Source of the DNA: an uncultured Actinomycetes bacterium
Lineage (GTDB): Bacteria; Actinomycetota; Acidimicrobiia; Acidimicrobiales; RAAP-2
Direction: 5' to 3'
Length of the DNA stretch: 49,794 nt
Assembly: GCA_903825765.1 (NCBI GenBank)
Contig: CAIKBU010000082.1
Location: 1-49,794, forward strand
Positions 26,854 to 36,520 of the stretch are shown here, in pieces. The position numbers and the translations under genes are program-made. A model generated the notes under the pieces. It was not told the origin of the DNA and did not search any database. It saw only the letters and a program-made list of their open reading frames with translations. Each line of letters starts with the position of its first letter. The first letter of the stretch is position 1.

Positions 26854-27786
26854 ATGTCTCGTTCTGTCCGCTCACTCGCCGTTACGCTCGTTTTACTCAC
26901 CGGCGCCGCACCATGGTCGTCGGCTGGCGCCTCAGGACTCACGCCCCTCCCCGCCCCCCGGAGCATCTCGTCATTCATCACCCCCGCCTTGCCCAGTGAG
27001 GGGGCCTGGGCTCCCGAAGGACGGCGAGTCCATGGCGTGCCCGCCATCTACACCACGTTCCTTCGCCCGCCCCAGAACACTGGCGTTCGCGCTGGCGTGG
27101 CGTGGATTGACCCACGGCTGCTCCGCGCCACGCTCTACTCGGGGTCGCTCAGCCCCGGTGGCTATTTTTGGAAGCTCACGGCACCGGTATCGCGGGCGGC
27201 GTCACAATCACTCGTGGCAGCTTTCAACGGCGGATTCTTACTCAAGGATTCGCACGGTGGGTACTTCAGCGAGCACCATCTCGTGTCGGCCTTGGTGCCC
27301 GGTGCCGCGTCCCTCGTTCTCTACCGTGACGGCACGATGGCGCTCGGTGCCTGGGGCCGCGACCTGTCGATGACGCCCGCAGTCGTCGCGGTGCGACAGA
27401 ATCTCACGCTGCTCGTTGACCACGGAGCCCCAGTGGCGGGCCTCAATCGATACGACATCGCCGCCTGGGGCTTTGCACTCAACAAGGTCGTTGACACGCC
27501 CCGCTCGGCGTTGGGTGTCACCGCGTCGGGCGCCTTCGTCTACGTCGAGGGACCAATGAACGTGACGGACCTGGCGCGCCTGTTGGTGCGAGTCGGCGCT
27601 GTTCGAGGGATGGTGCTCGATATGAATCCACTGTGGCCGATTTTCGCGACCTACACGCCCGCCTCACCCACGGGGTACGCGTCGGCGGGTAATGGTCGTG
27701 ACCTCACCAGCTCGATGCTGCAAACGCCCGCTCGATTCTTTGCGCCGGCCTATTCGCGCGACTTCATCACGCTGTCGTCGAGGTAG
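26854..27786 (+). CDS. Secreted NAGPA/phosphodiester-glycosidase-like protein, paralogue B
   Basis: The 310-residue protein has a cleavable signal peptide (hydrophobic residues 8-24, possible SAGA site) in place of the membrane anchor and linker of paralogue A. The globular part follows paralogue A almost segment by segment: VPAIYTTFLRPP, AGVAWIDPRLLRATLYSGS, LVAAFNGGF, GGYFSEHH, AVRQNLTLLVDHG, ALGVTASGAFVYVEGP, RGMVLDMNPLWPIFATYT and FFAPAYSRDFITL. Family assignment is moderate and the substrate is unknown. ATG 26854 has an AAAGGA site. The stop codon lies one base from the stop codon of convergent pcrA. Confidence 0.65.
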   Translation: MSRSVRSLAVTLVLLTGAAPWSSAGASGLTPLPAPRSISSFITPALPSEGAWAPEGRRVHGVPAIYTTFLRPPQNTGVRAGVAWIDPRLLRATLYSGSLSPGGYFWKLTAPVSRAASQSLVAAFNGGFLLKDSHGGYFSEHHLVSALVPGAASLVLYRDGTMALGAWGRDLSMTPAVVAVRQNLTLLVDHGAPVAGLNRYDIAAWGFALNKVVDTPRSALGVTASGAFVYVEGPMNVTDLARLLVRVGAVRGMVLDMNPLWPIFATYTPASPTGYASAGNGRDLTSSMLQTPARFFAPAYSRDFITLSSR

Positions 27787-27787
27787 C

Positions 27788-30073
27788 TCAGGCGCGGCGC
27801 AGCGGGGTCATGGCCAGCATCAACTGCTTGGGCCCATGGCTATCAAAATTGACGGTGGCGCGAGCACCCGACCCGCTCCCGGCCGTCTTGGTCACGGTGC
27901 CGAATCCGTAGCGGTCGTGCACCACGCGATCCCCCACCGAAAGATTAAGGTTCTCCGCACCGGTGGAGCGAACGGGTGGCGCCGCGCCCGAACCAAAGGC
28001 CCTTCCTTGGGCAAACTCGCTGGATCGGCCGACAAAGCCCTCATCTTCGTCACGGAAAATTGCGCGGCGCACTGGCACGGTCTTGGAAAGATCGTCCATC
28101 AGTTCCGGTGGAATTTCGGCGAGGAAACGACTGGGGATGGCGTCGGTGCGCTGACCCCACATCGTGCGACTCCAGGCTTGAGTGAGCACGAGGTGCTTCA
28201 TGGCGCGAGTCAGGCCGACGTAACACAGTCGCCGCTCTTCTTCGAGTTCAGCTTCGTCAGCCAGTGCTCGCTTGTGCGGGAAAATTGTCTCCTCGAGACC
28301 AGTAATGACCACCATCGGGAATTCGAGGCCCTTGGCCACGTGCATAGTCATCATCGATATTGCCCCCGCCCCACCGTCGAGTTGGTCCGAATCGGCCACG
28401 AGCGCCATGCGCTCGACGAACTCCATAAGGGTTTCGTACTGGGCCGCGGCCGACGCGAGTTCACCGAGGTTTTCGAGTCGCGAGAATGCCTCGTCGGAAT
28501 TTTCCGCCCGGAGTGCCGCTCCCATGCCCGTGTCTCGCACAATGGCGTCAATCATTTCGCGGGGACTCAAATCATTGGCCATGGCCCGCAACTGTTCCAT
28601 CATGAAGGCGAACGTGTCGGCCCCCTGCAGGGCCTTCGCGGTGAGGCCAGCGGCCTGGGCAAAATTGACACTTTCCGCAAACGAGATGCCGTGCTCGGCC
28701 GCGTACACGCCGAGTTTGGCCTGCGCCGCCTCACCCACGCCACGCTTTGGCTCATTGATCACCCGGCGGGCCGAGGCCTCGTCGCGGGGATTCACAATGA
28801 GGCGCGCGTAGGCCAGGGCCGTCTTGATTTCCTTGCGGTCGTAGAAGCGCATACCGGAGATAACCCGGTAGGGCACACCAGCACGCAGCATCTCTTCTTC
28901 CAAGACACGACTTTGCGCGTTGGTGCGATAGAACACGGCCATGTCGTTCCACGACAGACCCAGGTCGTTGCGGGCGCGTCGAAGTTCGGTGGCCACCCAT
29001 CGCCCCTCGTCGTATTCGTCGCCGGCACGGTAGAGACGAATCTTGTCCCCAAACCCCTTGTCCGTGAAGAGATTCTTGGCGTGACGCGACGGATTCTTGG
29101 CGATGACGGCGTTGGCGGCGTCAAGGATCGTCTGGGTCGAACGGAAGTTCTGTTCGAGGAGCACGACGTCGGCGTCGGGGAACCGCTGCTCAAACTGCAA
29201 GATGTTGCGCACGTCGGCAGCTCGGAACCGGTAAATCGACTGGTCCGAGTCCCCGACGACACAGAGATTGCGGTGCTGGGCGGCCAGCATCATCACCAGT
29301 TCGTTCTGCACACCGTTGGTGTCTTGAAACTCGTCGACCAAGAGGTACTGAAAGCGTCGTTGGTACGAGGCCAGCACGTCGGCGTCGGCGCGCATCATCG
29401 CCACCGCGTTGAGGAGCAAGTCATCAAAGTCCATGGCGTTGGCCAGCTTGAGACGCTGTTCGTAGAGGGCGTAGATTTCGGCGATACGGCGGTGATTCGG
29501 GTCGTCGCCGTGGCCACTGTCGCGGTAGCGAGCCGCCGAGAGCATTTCATTCTTCGCCGCCGAAATCGCACTATGAACACTGCGCGGAGAAATCCGCTTG
29601 GTGTCCATATTGAGTTCCTTCATGATCCGATCGACGGCGGTTTCGGCGTCCCCAGCGTCGTAGATAGTGAAGCCACGCTCGTAGCCGAGCACGTCGGCGT
29701 GACTGCGCAGCATACGAAGACAGGCCGAGTGGAAAGTGGAGACCCACATGTTCTTGGCGTCCTCGCCAACGAGGTCGACGACGCGATGGCGCATTTCGTC
29801 GGCCGCCTTATTGGTGAAGGTGATGGCCATGATTTCAAAGGGCCGGGCGTCACCGGTGGCCAGAATGTGCGCAATACGACGGGTGAGGACGCGCGTCTTA
29901 CCCGAACCGGCTCCGGCCACGACGAGCAGGGGTCCGCCCCGTTGAACAACGGCCGCGCGTTGCGGTGGCGTCAGTCCTTCGAGGAGCGAGTCCGGCGAGA
30001 GCGCCGGTGAGTCATTCTCTGGGTCGTCGCCCCATAACGAGTCGTCAGAGATACGGCGGGCACTCACTCCCAC
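27788..30073 (-). CDS. pcrA: ATP-dependent DNA helicase PcrA/UvrD (SF1A)
   Basis: This 3'-5' helicase acts in DNA repair and replication restart. The 761 residues contain the Q-motif region LTPPQRAAV, Walker [52 protein letters not shown] and CYVGLTRA. The C-terminal [19 protein letters not shown] tail is the RNA-polymerase-interacting Tudor-like module of PcrA. The frame opens with GTG 30073; a second GTG at 30067 overlaps the guaA stop codon as GTGA and may be the real start. It is translationally coupled to guaA. Confidence 0.95.
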   Translation of the reverse strand: MGVSARRISDDSLWGDDPENDSPALSPDSLLEGLTPPQRAAVVQRGGPLLVVAGAGSGKTRVLTRRIAHILATGDARPFEIMAITFTNKAADEMRHRVVDLVGEDAKNMWVSTFHSACLRMLRSHADVLGYERGFTIYDAGDAETAVDRIMKELNMDTKRISPRSVHSAISAAKNEMLSAARYRDSGHGDDPNHRRIAEIYALYEQRLKLANAMDFDDLLLNAVAMMRADADVLASYQRRFQYLLVDEFQDTNGVQNELVMMLAAQHRNLCVVGDSDQSIYRFRAADVRNILQFEQRFPDADVVLLEQNFRSTQTILDAANAVIAKNPSRHAKNLFTDKGFGDKIRLYRAGDEYDEGRWVATELRRARNDLGLSWNDMAVFYRTNAQSRVLEEEMLRAGVPYRVISGMRFYDRKEIKTALAYARLIVNPRDEASARRVINEPKRGVGEAAQAKLGVYAAEHGISFAESVNFAQAAGLTAKALQGADTFAFMMEQLRAMANDLSPREMIDAIVRDTGMGAALRAENSDEAFSRLENLGELASAAAQYETLMEFVERMALVADSDQLDGGAGAISMMTMHVAKGLEFPMVVITGLEETIFPHKRALADEAELEEERRLCYVGLTRAMKHLVLTQAWSRTMWGQRTDAIPSRFLAEIPPELMDDLSKTVPVRRAIFRDEDEGFVGRSSEFAQGRAFGSGAAPPVRSTGAENLNLSVGDRVVHDRYGFGTVTKTAGSGSGARATVNFDSHGPKQLMLAMTPLRRA

Positions 30074-31593
30074 TCAATAGTGCCTGGTGGCTTCGATGTC
30101 ACGTCGAGCGCAACTCGATTTACCCCGGGCACTTCACGAATCAGTCGGTTCGCGATGGCTTCAATGACGTCGTAGGGCAGGCGTGCCCAGTCCGCCGTCA
30201 TGGCGTCATCGCTCGTCACCGCACGAATAACAATTGGATACGCGTAGGTTCGTCCGTCACCCATGACGCCCACTGTACGCACCGCCGGTAACACGGCGAA
30301 ACTCTGCCAGAGTTCACGGTACAAGCCGGCCTTCTTGATCTCATCAACCACGACGTAGTCAGCATTGCGAAGGATTTCGGCACGTTCGCGCGTCACTTCG
30401 CCGATGATGCGCACCCCGAGGCCAGGACCAGGGAATGGCTGACGCCACACGATTTCAGTGGGCAGGCCCAGTTCTTCGCCGACCTTACGCACTTCATCCT
30501 TGAACAAGGTGCGCAGTGGTTCAACGAGAGCGAAGCTCAAGTCGTCGGGCAGACCACCGACGTTGTGGTGACTCTTGATGGTGGCGGCGTGACCCGAACC
30601 CGACTCAATGACGTCGGGGTAGAGCGTCCCTTGAACGAGGAACTTGATGCCGTCGTCGGCCAAATCACGAGCAACTGCTTCGAACTCCCGAATGAACAGT
30701 TCGCCAATAATCTTCCGCTTCCGCTCCGGATCGGTAACCCCAGCGAGTGCGTCGAAGAATCGGTCTTGGGCCTTGACGTGAATGAGTTCGACCCCGAACT
30801 GCTTGGTGAAGGTCGCCTCAATCTGGTCACCCTCGTTCTTTCGCATGAGTCCCGTGTCCACGAACACGCAGGTGAGTTGGTTCCCCACCGCCCGGTACAC
30901 CATGGCCGCCGCGACGGCGGAATCCACACCACCGGAGAGGGCACAGAGCACTCGCTCAGTCCCTACCTGGGCACGAATAGCGGCCACTTGCTCATCAATA
31001 ATCGACTCGTTTGTCCACGATGGGGCCAGGCCGGCCTGGACGTGCAGGAAGTTTTCGATGATCTCTTGGCCGCGCTCGGAGTGCGCGACTTCGGGGTGGA
31101 ACTGCACGGCGTAAAAGTGGCGAGTTGCATCTTCCATGATGGCGACGGGCGCCAACGGGGTCGATGCCGTCACGACAAACCCTTCGGGGGCGTGGTCGAT
31201 GGCGTCACCGTGACTCATCCAGCATGAGCTGGTGGTTGGCCACGCGGACACCAGTGACGACTCGCCCTGGCGGGTGAGTTCGGTCCGTCCGTATTCGCCG
31301 CCACCCGTGTGTGCAACGGTGCCGCCGAGTTGCTGCGCCATGAGTTGAGCGCCGTAGCAAATACCAAGGATGGGTAGACCCAGTTCATAGATGGCGGGGT
31401 CGAGTGTCGGCGCGGGTGATTCGTAGACCGACTTCGGTCCACCGGAGAGAATGATGGCCGAAGCATTTTTCGCCCGAACCTGCTCGGCGGTGATCGACGT
31501 CGGGACGATTTCTGAGAAGACGTGAGCCTCTCGAACACGCCGCGCAATGAGCTGGGCGTACTGCGCCCCGAAGTCAACGACGAGGACCGTCAA
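30064..31593 (-). CDS. guaA: GMP synthase (glutamine-hydrolysing)
   Basis: The enzyme aminates XMP to GMP with glutamine. I place the start at TTG 31593, which overlaps the guaB3 stop codon as TTGA and gives the standard N-terminus [20 protein letters not shown] and 509 residues. The upstream open codons lie inside guaB3. The glutaminase triad is visible: Cys in [10 protein letters not shown], and His and Glu in [10 protein letters not shown]. The synthetase P-loop is [10 protein letters not shown], and the dimer domain ends [13 protein letters not shown]. Confidence 0.95.
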   Translation of the reverse strand: MTVLVVDFGAQYAQLIARRVREAHVFSEIVPTSITAEQVRAKNASAIILSGGPKSVYESPAPTLDPAIYELGLPILGICYGAQLMAQQLGGTVAHTGGGEYGRTELTRQGESSLVSAWPTTSSCWMSHGDAIDHAPEGFVVTASTPLAPVAIMEDATRHFYAVQFHPEVAHSERGQEIIENFLHVQAGLAPSWTNESIIDEQVAAIRAQVGTERVLCALSGGVDSAVAAAMVYRAVGNQLTCVFVDTGLMRKNEGDQIEATFTKQFGVELIHVKAQDRFFDALAGVTDPERKRKIIGELFIREFEAVARDLADDGIKFLVQGTLYPDVIESGSGHAATIKSHHNVGGLPDDLSFALVEPLRTLFKDEVRKVGEELGLPTEIVWRQPFPGPGLGVRIIGEVTRERAEILRNADYVVVDEIKKAGLYRELWQSFAVLPAVRTVGVMGDGRTYAYPIVIRAVTSDDAMTADWARLPYDVIEAIANRLIREVPGVNRVALDVTSKPPGTIEWE

Positions 31594-32753
31594 TGGCCCA
31601 TGCCTACACCCTGGGAGCGCTGCAACTGCTTGCCCTCCGTCTGCAATGACGGGGCGAGCATGATCTCCGCCTTCTGAAACTCCTTGAGGGTCTCGTAGCC
31701 ACACGTGGCCATCGAGGTGCGCAGGGCGCCGAACAAGTTCAGGCGGCCGTCGTTCTCGTGAGCGGGGCCCACGAGGATTTCTTCGAGGGTGCCACGAACC
31801 TTGGTGCGCACCCGTGTACCGCGAGGCAGCGTTGGGTGGAATGTCGCCATGCCCCAGTGGTACCCACGGGCGGGTGCCTCAATAGCGCTGGTGAGCGGCG
31901 AACCAATCATGACGGCGTCCGCACCACAGGCGATGGCCTTGGCGATATCACCACCGCGGCTCATGCCGCCGTCGGCAATGACGTGCACGTAGACACCGGT
32001 CTCGTCGAGGTGACGCATCCGCGCTCCGGCGACGTCGGCAATGGCGGTGGCCTGTGGCACACCGATGCCGAGTACACCACGCGAGGTGCACGCGTTCCCG
32101 GGTCCCACGCCGACGAGCACACCAGCGGCACCCGTGCGCATCAGGTGCAACGCAGCCTGGTAGCTGGCACAGCCGCCGACAATAACGGGAAGTTCGAACT
32201 CGCGAATGAACTTCTTCAAGTTCAGGGGCTCGACGGTCTTTGACACGTGCTCGGCGGAAACGACCGTTCCCTGGATGACGAGGATGTCGAGGCCGGCGTC
32301 GAGAATTGTCTGCGACATCCACGCCGTCTTCGCGGGGGTGACGGCGGCGGCCGTACGAATGCCGGCGGCCTTCATCTGACGAATGCGCTCGCCGACCAGT
32401 TCGATCTTGACCGGCTCCAAGTACATCTGCTGCATGCGAGACGTGGCCTTGTCATCGTCGAGTTCGGCGATCTCTTCGAACAAGGGGGTGGGGTCCTCGA
32501 AGCGAGTCCAGAGACCCTCGAGGTTCAAGACACCAAGTCCACCCAGGCGCCCCATTTCGATGGCGGTGGCGGGCGAAATGGCCCCGTCCATCGCTGAGCC
32601 CAGCACGGGGAGTTCGAATTTGTAGGCGTCAATTTGCCACGAGATGTCGACGTCCTCGGGGTCACGCGTCCGACGTGATGGCACGATGGCAATGTCGTCA
32701 AAACCGTAGGCCTGACGCGCCGATTTGTAAATGCCGATTTCTACTTCCGCCAT
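31590..32753 (-). CDS. guaB3: IMP dehydrogenase-related protein GuaB3
   Basis: The start is ATG 32753, six bases after a GGAGG site, giving 387 residues ([18 protein letters not shown]). The barrel keeps the IMPDH signatures, including [12 protein letters not shown] with the catalytic Cys and [17 protein letters not shown]. It has no CBS domains and is shorter than GuaB, as in the GuaB3 branch of actinobacteria and cyanobacteria. A cyanobacterial GuaB3 has been described as a GMP reductase, so salvage rather than IMP oxidation is possible. No canonical guaB lies in the window. Confidence 0.85.
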   Translation of the reverse strand: MAEVEIGIYKSARQAYGFDDIAIVPSRRTRDPEDVDISWQIDAYKFELPVLGSAMDGAISPATAIEMGRLGGLGVLNLEGLWTRFEDPTPLFEEIAELDDDKATSRMQQMYLEPVKIELVGERIRQMKAAGIRTAAAVTPAKTAWMSQTILDAGLDILVIQGTVVSAEHVSKTVEPLNLKKFIREFELPVIVGGCASYQAALHLMRTGAAGVLVGVGPGNACTSRGVLGIGVPQATAIADVAGARMRHLDETGVYVHVIADGGMSRGGDIAKAIACGADAVMIGSPLTSAIEAPARGYHWGMATFHPTLPRGTRVRTKVRGTLEEILVGPAHENDGRLNLFGALRTSMATCGYETLKEFQKAEIMLAPSLQTEGKQLQRSQGVGMGH

Positions 32754-32898
32754 GGCAGCCTCCAAAAGAAACATCGTCCAACGCTGGACGAGTTGCTCTC
32801 CAATCTACCGGAAGAGACAACACCCCCACGATGAGGTTTTTTCGCCTCGTCCCCCTACACTGGTGCGATCCCCTTCTTGCACCAATTGGAGTCCCCCC

Positions 32899-35037
32899 AT
32901 GAAGTCACTCGCCCGTTTTGCCGTCACCAAGCGTTGGTTTGTCATCGCCCTGTGGCTCGTCGTTGCAGTTGGCATCAACGTAACCGCCGGTGCCCTCGGG
33001 AATCACTACTCCAACTCGTTCCAGTTACCGAAGACGAACTCCACGCTGGCCCTCGAACTTATTAAGTCGGCGCACTCTTCCCAGGTCACCGCCGGTGAAA
33101 GCGATCAGATTGTCTTCCAGACCACGACCGGTACCGTCGCCGATCAGCAGTCAACTATCGACCCCGTCTTGGCGAAAATCAGGGCGCTTCCGGGTGTTGC
33201 CTCGGTGATTGCGCCCTACGACCCCACCGCGCGTGGGCAAGTCAGCCCCGACGGCACGATTGCCTTTGCCGTTGTCAACTTCAAGTCGGCGGCCAATCTG
33301 ATTCCCGCGGCGTCCATCACCGCCCTCATCAAGGACGCCACCACGTTGCGGGGCGCCAACTTGGCCGTTTCCGAAGGTGGCGACGCAATCGCCAACGCCA
33401 CCCAGCCCAAGGGATCACCGGGTGAAGGCATTGGTCTGCTCGCCACCGCCATCGTCCTCATCGTGGCCTTCGGTTCGTTGATGGCCATGCTGCTGCCCCT
33501 CGGTGTGGCGCTCTTCGCTATCGCCATTGCTTCGGCGGCCACTACCTTGCTGAGCCACGTGGTGTCGATTGCGCAGTTCGCTCCCATCCTTGGCTCGCTC
33601 ATTGGTCTGGGCGTCGGCATCGATTACGCCCTTTTCATCGTGACTCGCACCCGCCAGAATCTCCAGCAGGGCATGAACGTGGAAGACGCCATCGTGTCCT
33701 CAATCAATACGTCGGGCCGGGCCGTGATGTTCGCGGGAGCCACGGTCTGCGTCGCACTCTTGGGAATGTTGGCGCTCGGCTTCGGCTTCTTGAGTGGCCT
33801 CGGTGTTGCCGCCTCGACCACGGTGGTCATCACCATGTTGGCGGCGGTGACCTTGTTGCCCGCGCTCCTCGCCTTCTGGAAGACCACTATTTTGAGCCGC
33901 CGCGAGCGTCGAGCGTTGGCCGCGAACGGTCCCGCGTTAGCTGAGCAAGATGGTGGATGGCAGCGCTGGGCGGAACTTGTCGCCAAGCGACCGAAGAGTT
34001 TTTCCTTGGCCGCCCTCGTCGCCATCGCACTCTTCGCCGCGCCGGTGTTGTCGCTGCAACTCGGTCTTTCTGACGCCGGTTCGAACCCCGCGGGTTCCAC
34101 CACGCGCGTCGCGTACGACACGCTCGCCAAGGGCTTCGGTGCAGGCTCAAATGGCCCACTCGAAATCGTCGGCAAAGTAACCAACGCCAGTGATCGAACT
34201 GCCATGGCGACGCTGTCGGCCAACCTGTCGACCAACAGCAATGTCGCCTTCGCCAGCCCACCTTTTCCCCTCAGCGCCACCGTTGAGTTGATCAAAGTGG
34301 TCCCGAAATCGGCACCGCAGGCCAAGGCCACCGATGACCTCATTACCGCCATTCGTACCACCTACGTGCCGGCCGTGACCGCCCAATCACACACGGCAAT
34401 CTACGTTGGTGGCGCCACCGCCATTGGTATGGACTTTGCGAGCAAGCTCGACTCGAAGATTCCGCTGTTCTTGGTCATCATCGTGGTGCTCGGCAGCCTG
34501 CTCCTCATGATCGCCTTCCGCTCCCTTCTCATTCCATTGACCGCAGCCTTCATGAACCTCTTGGCGGTCGCTGCCTCGTTTGGTCTCGTGGTGGCGGTCT
34601 TCCAGTGGGGCTGGGGTAGTTCGTTGATTGGCTCGGGCGCTGGGCCGGTCGAGGCCTATCTGCCCATCATCATGATTGCCATTCTCTTTGGTCTTTCGAT
34701 GGACTACCAGGTCTTCCTGGTGTCGCGCATGCACGAAGAGTGGAGCCACACCAAGGACAACGAGCTGGCCATCGTGCGCGGCCAGGCCTATACCGGCCGC
34801 ATCATTACCGCGGCCGCCTTCATCATGGTCTGCGTGTTCTTCTCCTTCGCCGTCGGTGGTCAGCGCATTATCGCTGAGTTCGGTATCGGTCTGGGTGGCG
34901 CAGTACTAATCGACGCGTTCGTCATCCGCACCGTGCTCGTTCCGTCGCTCATGCACTATTTCGGCAAAGCCAACTGGTGGATGCCCGCCTGGCTCGACCG
35001 CGTGATACCGAACGTGGCCCTCGAGGCGGGCGAGTAG
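32899..35037 (+). CDS. MMPL-family (RND superfamily) exporter
   Basis: The start is ATG 32899, giving 712 residues; an open frame further upstream reads into the guaB3 region and is not used. There is an N-terminal membrane helix (about 14-35), an extracellular loop domain (about 40-175), a bundle of five helices (about 180-330), a linker, a second helix and loop (about 370-540) and a second bundle (about 540-690) ending near DRVIPNV. GVGIDYALFIVTR and GLSMDYQVFLVSRMHEE are the paired MMPL signatures. Substrates of this family include lipids and drugs; none can be assigned here. It is divergent from guaB3 across 145 bases. Confidence 0.85.
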   Translation: MKSLARFAVTKRWFVIALWLVVAVGINVTAGALGNHYSNSFQLPKTNSTLALELIKSAHSSQVTAGESDQIVFQTTTGTVADQQSTIDPVLAKIRALPGVASVIAPYDPTARGQVSPDGTIAFAVVNFKSAANLIPAASITALIKDATTLRGANLAVSEGGDAIANATQPKGSPGEGIGLLATAIVLIVAFGSLMAMLLPLGVALFAIAIASAATTLLSHVVSIAQFAPILGSLIGLGVGIDYALFIVTRTRQNLQQGMNVEDAIVSSINTSGRAVMFAGATVCVALLGMLALGFGFLSGLGVAASTTVVITMLAAVTLLPALLAFWKTTILSRRERRALAANGPALAEQDGGWQRWAELVAKRPKSFSLAALVAIALFAAPVLSLQLGLSDAGSNPAGSTTRVAYDTLAKGFGAGSNGPLEIVGKVTNASDRTAMATLSANLSTNSNVAFASPPFPLSATVELIKVVPKSAPQAKATDDLITAIRTTYVPAVTAQSHTAIYVGGATAIGMDFASKLDSKIPLFLVIIVVLGSLLLMIAFRSLLIPLTAAFMNLLAVAASFGLVVAVFQWGWGSSLIGSGAGPVEAYLPIIMIAILFGLSMDYQVFLVSRMHEEWSHTKDNELAIVRGQAYTGRIITAAAFIMVCVFFSFAVGGQRIIAEFGIGLGGAVLIDAFVIRTVLVPSLMHYFGKANWWMPAWLDRVIPNVALEAGE

Positions 35038-35042
35038 CTCCC

Positions 35043-35660
35043 TTGTCGTACCTTCTCAGCGTTACTAGTTCAACCCGAGGCGACCAGTCGTGGTCGAACC
35101 GCGTCCTTCGTGCGTTCCTCGAATCCTTCGTTGCCCAGCACCCCGACCTCGATTGTCGCGAACGTGCCACGCTCGAGGTTCCCCATCTCGACCTCTCCGC
35201 CCAGCGGGCCGGTCGCATCCCCGTCGCCGACCAGTCGCCACAGGAAGCTGCCGCCTTCGCGCTGGCGGCCGAGCTCACTGGAGAACTCGAGCAGGCCAGT
35301 GCCCTCGTTCTCGCGACGCCCATGTACAACTGGGGCCCGCCAAGTTCACTTAAAGCCTGGATTGACCACATCGTGAATGTTCAGACCTTTTACCGACCCA
35401 GTGGACTCCTCCACGGATTACCCGTGACGTGCATTGTGGCCAGTGGTGGCTTCTATAGCGAGGGGACCAACGTGGCCCACGACCATCTGCGACCATTGCT
35501 GCGCGAAATTTTCTCGCGCATCGGAGTCGACGACGTTGCCTTTATTGACTGCGATCCCACTGGCCCGATGGACCGGGGGCTCCTCGATCCAAACGATCCC
35601 ACCAGTGGGTTTCAGCGAGCACTCGCCCAAGTGCCAGCGGCGGCCTCGCGTCGTCGCTAA
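35043..35660 (+). CDS. FMN-dependent NADH-azoreductase-like flavodoxin-fold reductase
   Basis: The start is TTG 35043, five bases after the MMPL stop codon, giving LSYLLSVTSSTRGDQSWSN, the phosphate-binding opening of the AzoR/NQO-like fold, and 205 residues. The flavin-binding loop reads PMYNWGPPSSLKAWIDHI and a second loop is ASGGFYSEG. The likely activity is two-electron reduction of quinones or azo compounds. The tight spacing suggests co-transcription with the exporter. Its stop codon overlaps the convergent RpiR gene by three bases. Confidence 0.8.
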   Translation: MSYLLSVTSSTRGDQSWSNRVLRAFLESFVAQHPDLDCRERATLEVPHLDLSAQRAGRIPVADQSPQEAAAFALAAELTGELEQASALVLATPMYNWGPPSSLKAWIDHIVNVQTFYRPSGLLHGLPVTCIVASGGFYSEGTNVAHDHLRPLLREIFSRIGVDDVAFIDCDPTGPMDRGLLDPNDPTSGFQRALAQVPAAASRRR

Positions 35661-36511
35661 CGCTGCGCGTGGAGCGCAAGGGCATCCCACTCGCGCATAC
35701 GTTCGGACCCCGCGGTACCGAGGTGCTGCACGACTGACCACGTCAGGCACTCAACGAGGGCCAAGGCGGTCAATGACGTATCGAACGGTGACGGGACGTC
35801 AACCGGGACTGGAAGAACAATGTCGGCGTAGCTGGCGGCTGGGCTGAGCCACAGGTCCGTTACCAGGATGACTTTGGCGTGACGTTGGTGGGCTGTTTCA
35901 ACAACCTTCACGGTCTCGTCGTCGTAGCGACGAAAGTCAAAGGCGACGAGGACGTGCTTTGACGAGAGATCTAACAAGGATGCTGTGCGACGACCGGGGT
36001 CTCGAGACAGGACCGAGACATCGCGGCGAGCGCGCGCGATGTAGGTGGCGAACATTTCGGCCCACGCCTGCGACACTCGCCCACCCACCATCGTGACGCG
36101 GTGGTGGGGATGCGTCAGCAACGCGACGGCCGCGTCGTACTCAGCTACTGGCACCGTTTGGGCAATCGAGGCCACCGAGTTCGCGAGTGCGGCGGAGAGC
36201 CCACTCAAAATACCGCTCTCGGGATCCACGGCCGACGCGAGTCGCTGTCGCGGACCCGCTTCACGAGTCGAAAGCTCCGACAAGAGCGCGGCATGAAACG
36301 AGGCAAATCCGTCAAAGCCAAGTTTCTGCACGAGTCGCACCACCGACGCCGTTGACGTCTTGGACTCCGTCGCGAGTTCACTCACGCCCGTCAGACCGGC
36401 GGCCGGGTAGCGCGCCATCAAGGTGTGCGCCACCTTCTTTTCGGTGGGCGTCAGTGTCGAAAACGACCGACGGACGAGCTCGATAACGGTGGTTGGCGAC
36501 GTGGTGGACAC
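35657..36511 (-). CDS. MurR/RpiR-family transcriptional regulator (HTH + SIS)
   Basis: The 284-residue protein has an N-terminal RpiR helix-turn-helix (about 5-80, LTPTEKKVAHTLM, TGVSELATESKTSTASVVRLVQKLGF) and a SIS domain (about 115-270, VTMVGGRVSQAWAEMFATYI, VLVAFDFRRYDDETVKVVETA). SIS domains in this family usually sense phosphosugars, but other ligands occur. The start is GTG 36511, 9 bases after the amidotransferase stop codon. It probably controls the divergent GS-like operon, because the shared upstream gap has repeated half-sites. Confidence 0.88.
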   Translation of the reverse strand: MSTTSPTTVIELVRRSFSTLTPTEKKVAHTLMARYPAAGLTGVSELATESKTSTASVVRLVQKLGFDGFASFHAALLSELSTREAGPRQRLASAVDPESGILSGLSAALANSVASIAQTVPVAEYDAAVALLTHPHHRVTMVGGRVSQAWAEMFATYIARARRDVSVLSRDPGRRTASLLDLSSKHVLVAFDFRRYDDETVKVVETAHQRHAKVILVTDLWLSPAASYADIVLPVPVDVPSPFDTSLTALALVECLTWSVVQHLGTAGSERMREWDALALHAQR

Positions 36512-36520
36512 AACGTGAGG

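Noticed and set aside
27692-30010. Long plus-strand open frame over pcrA
   Set aside because: It lies opposite a clear PcrA helicase and its translation is composition-driven with no domain.
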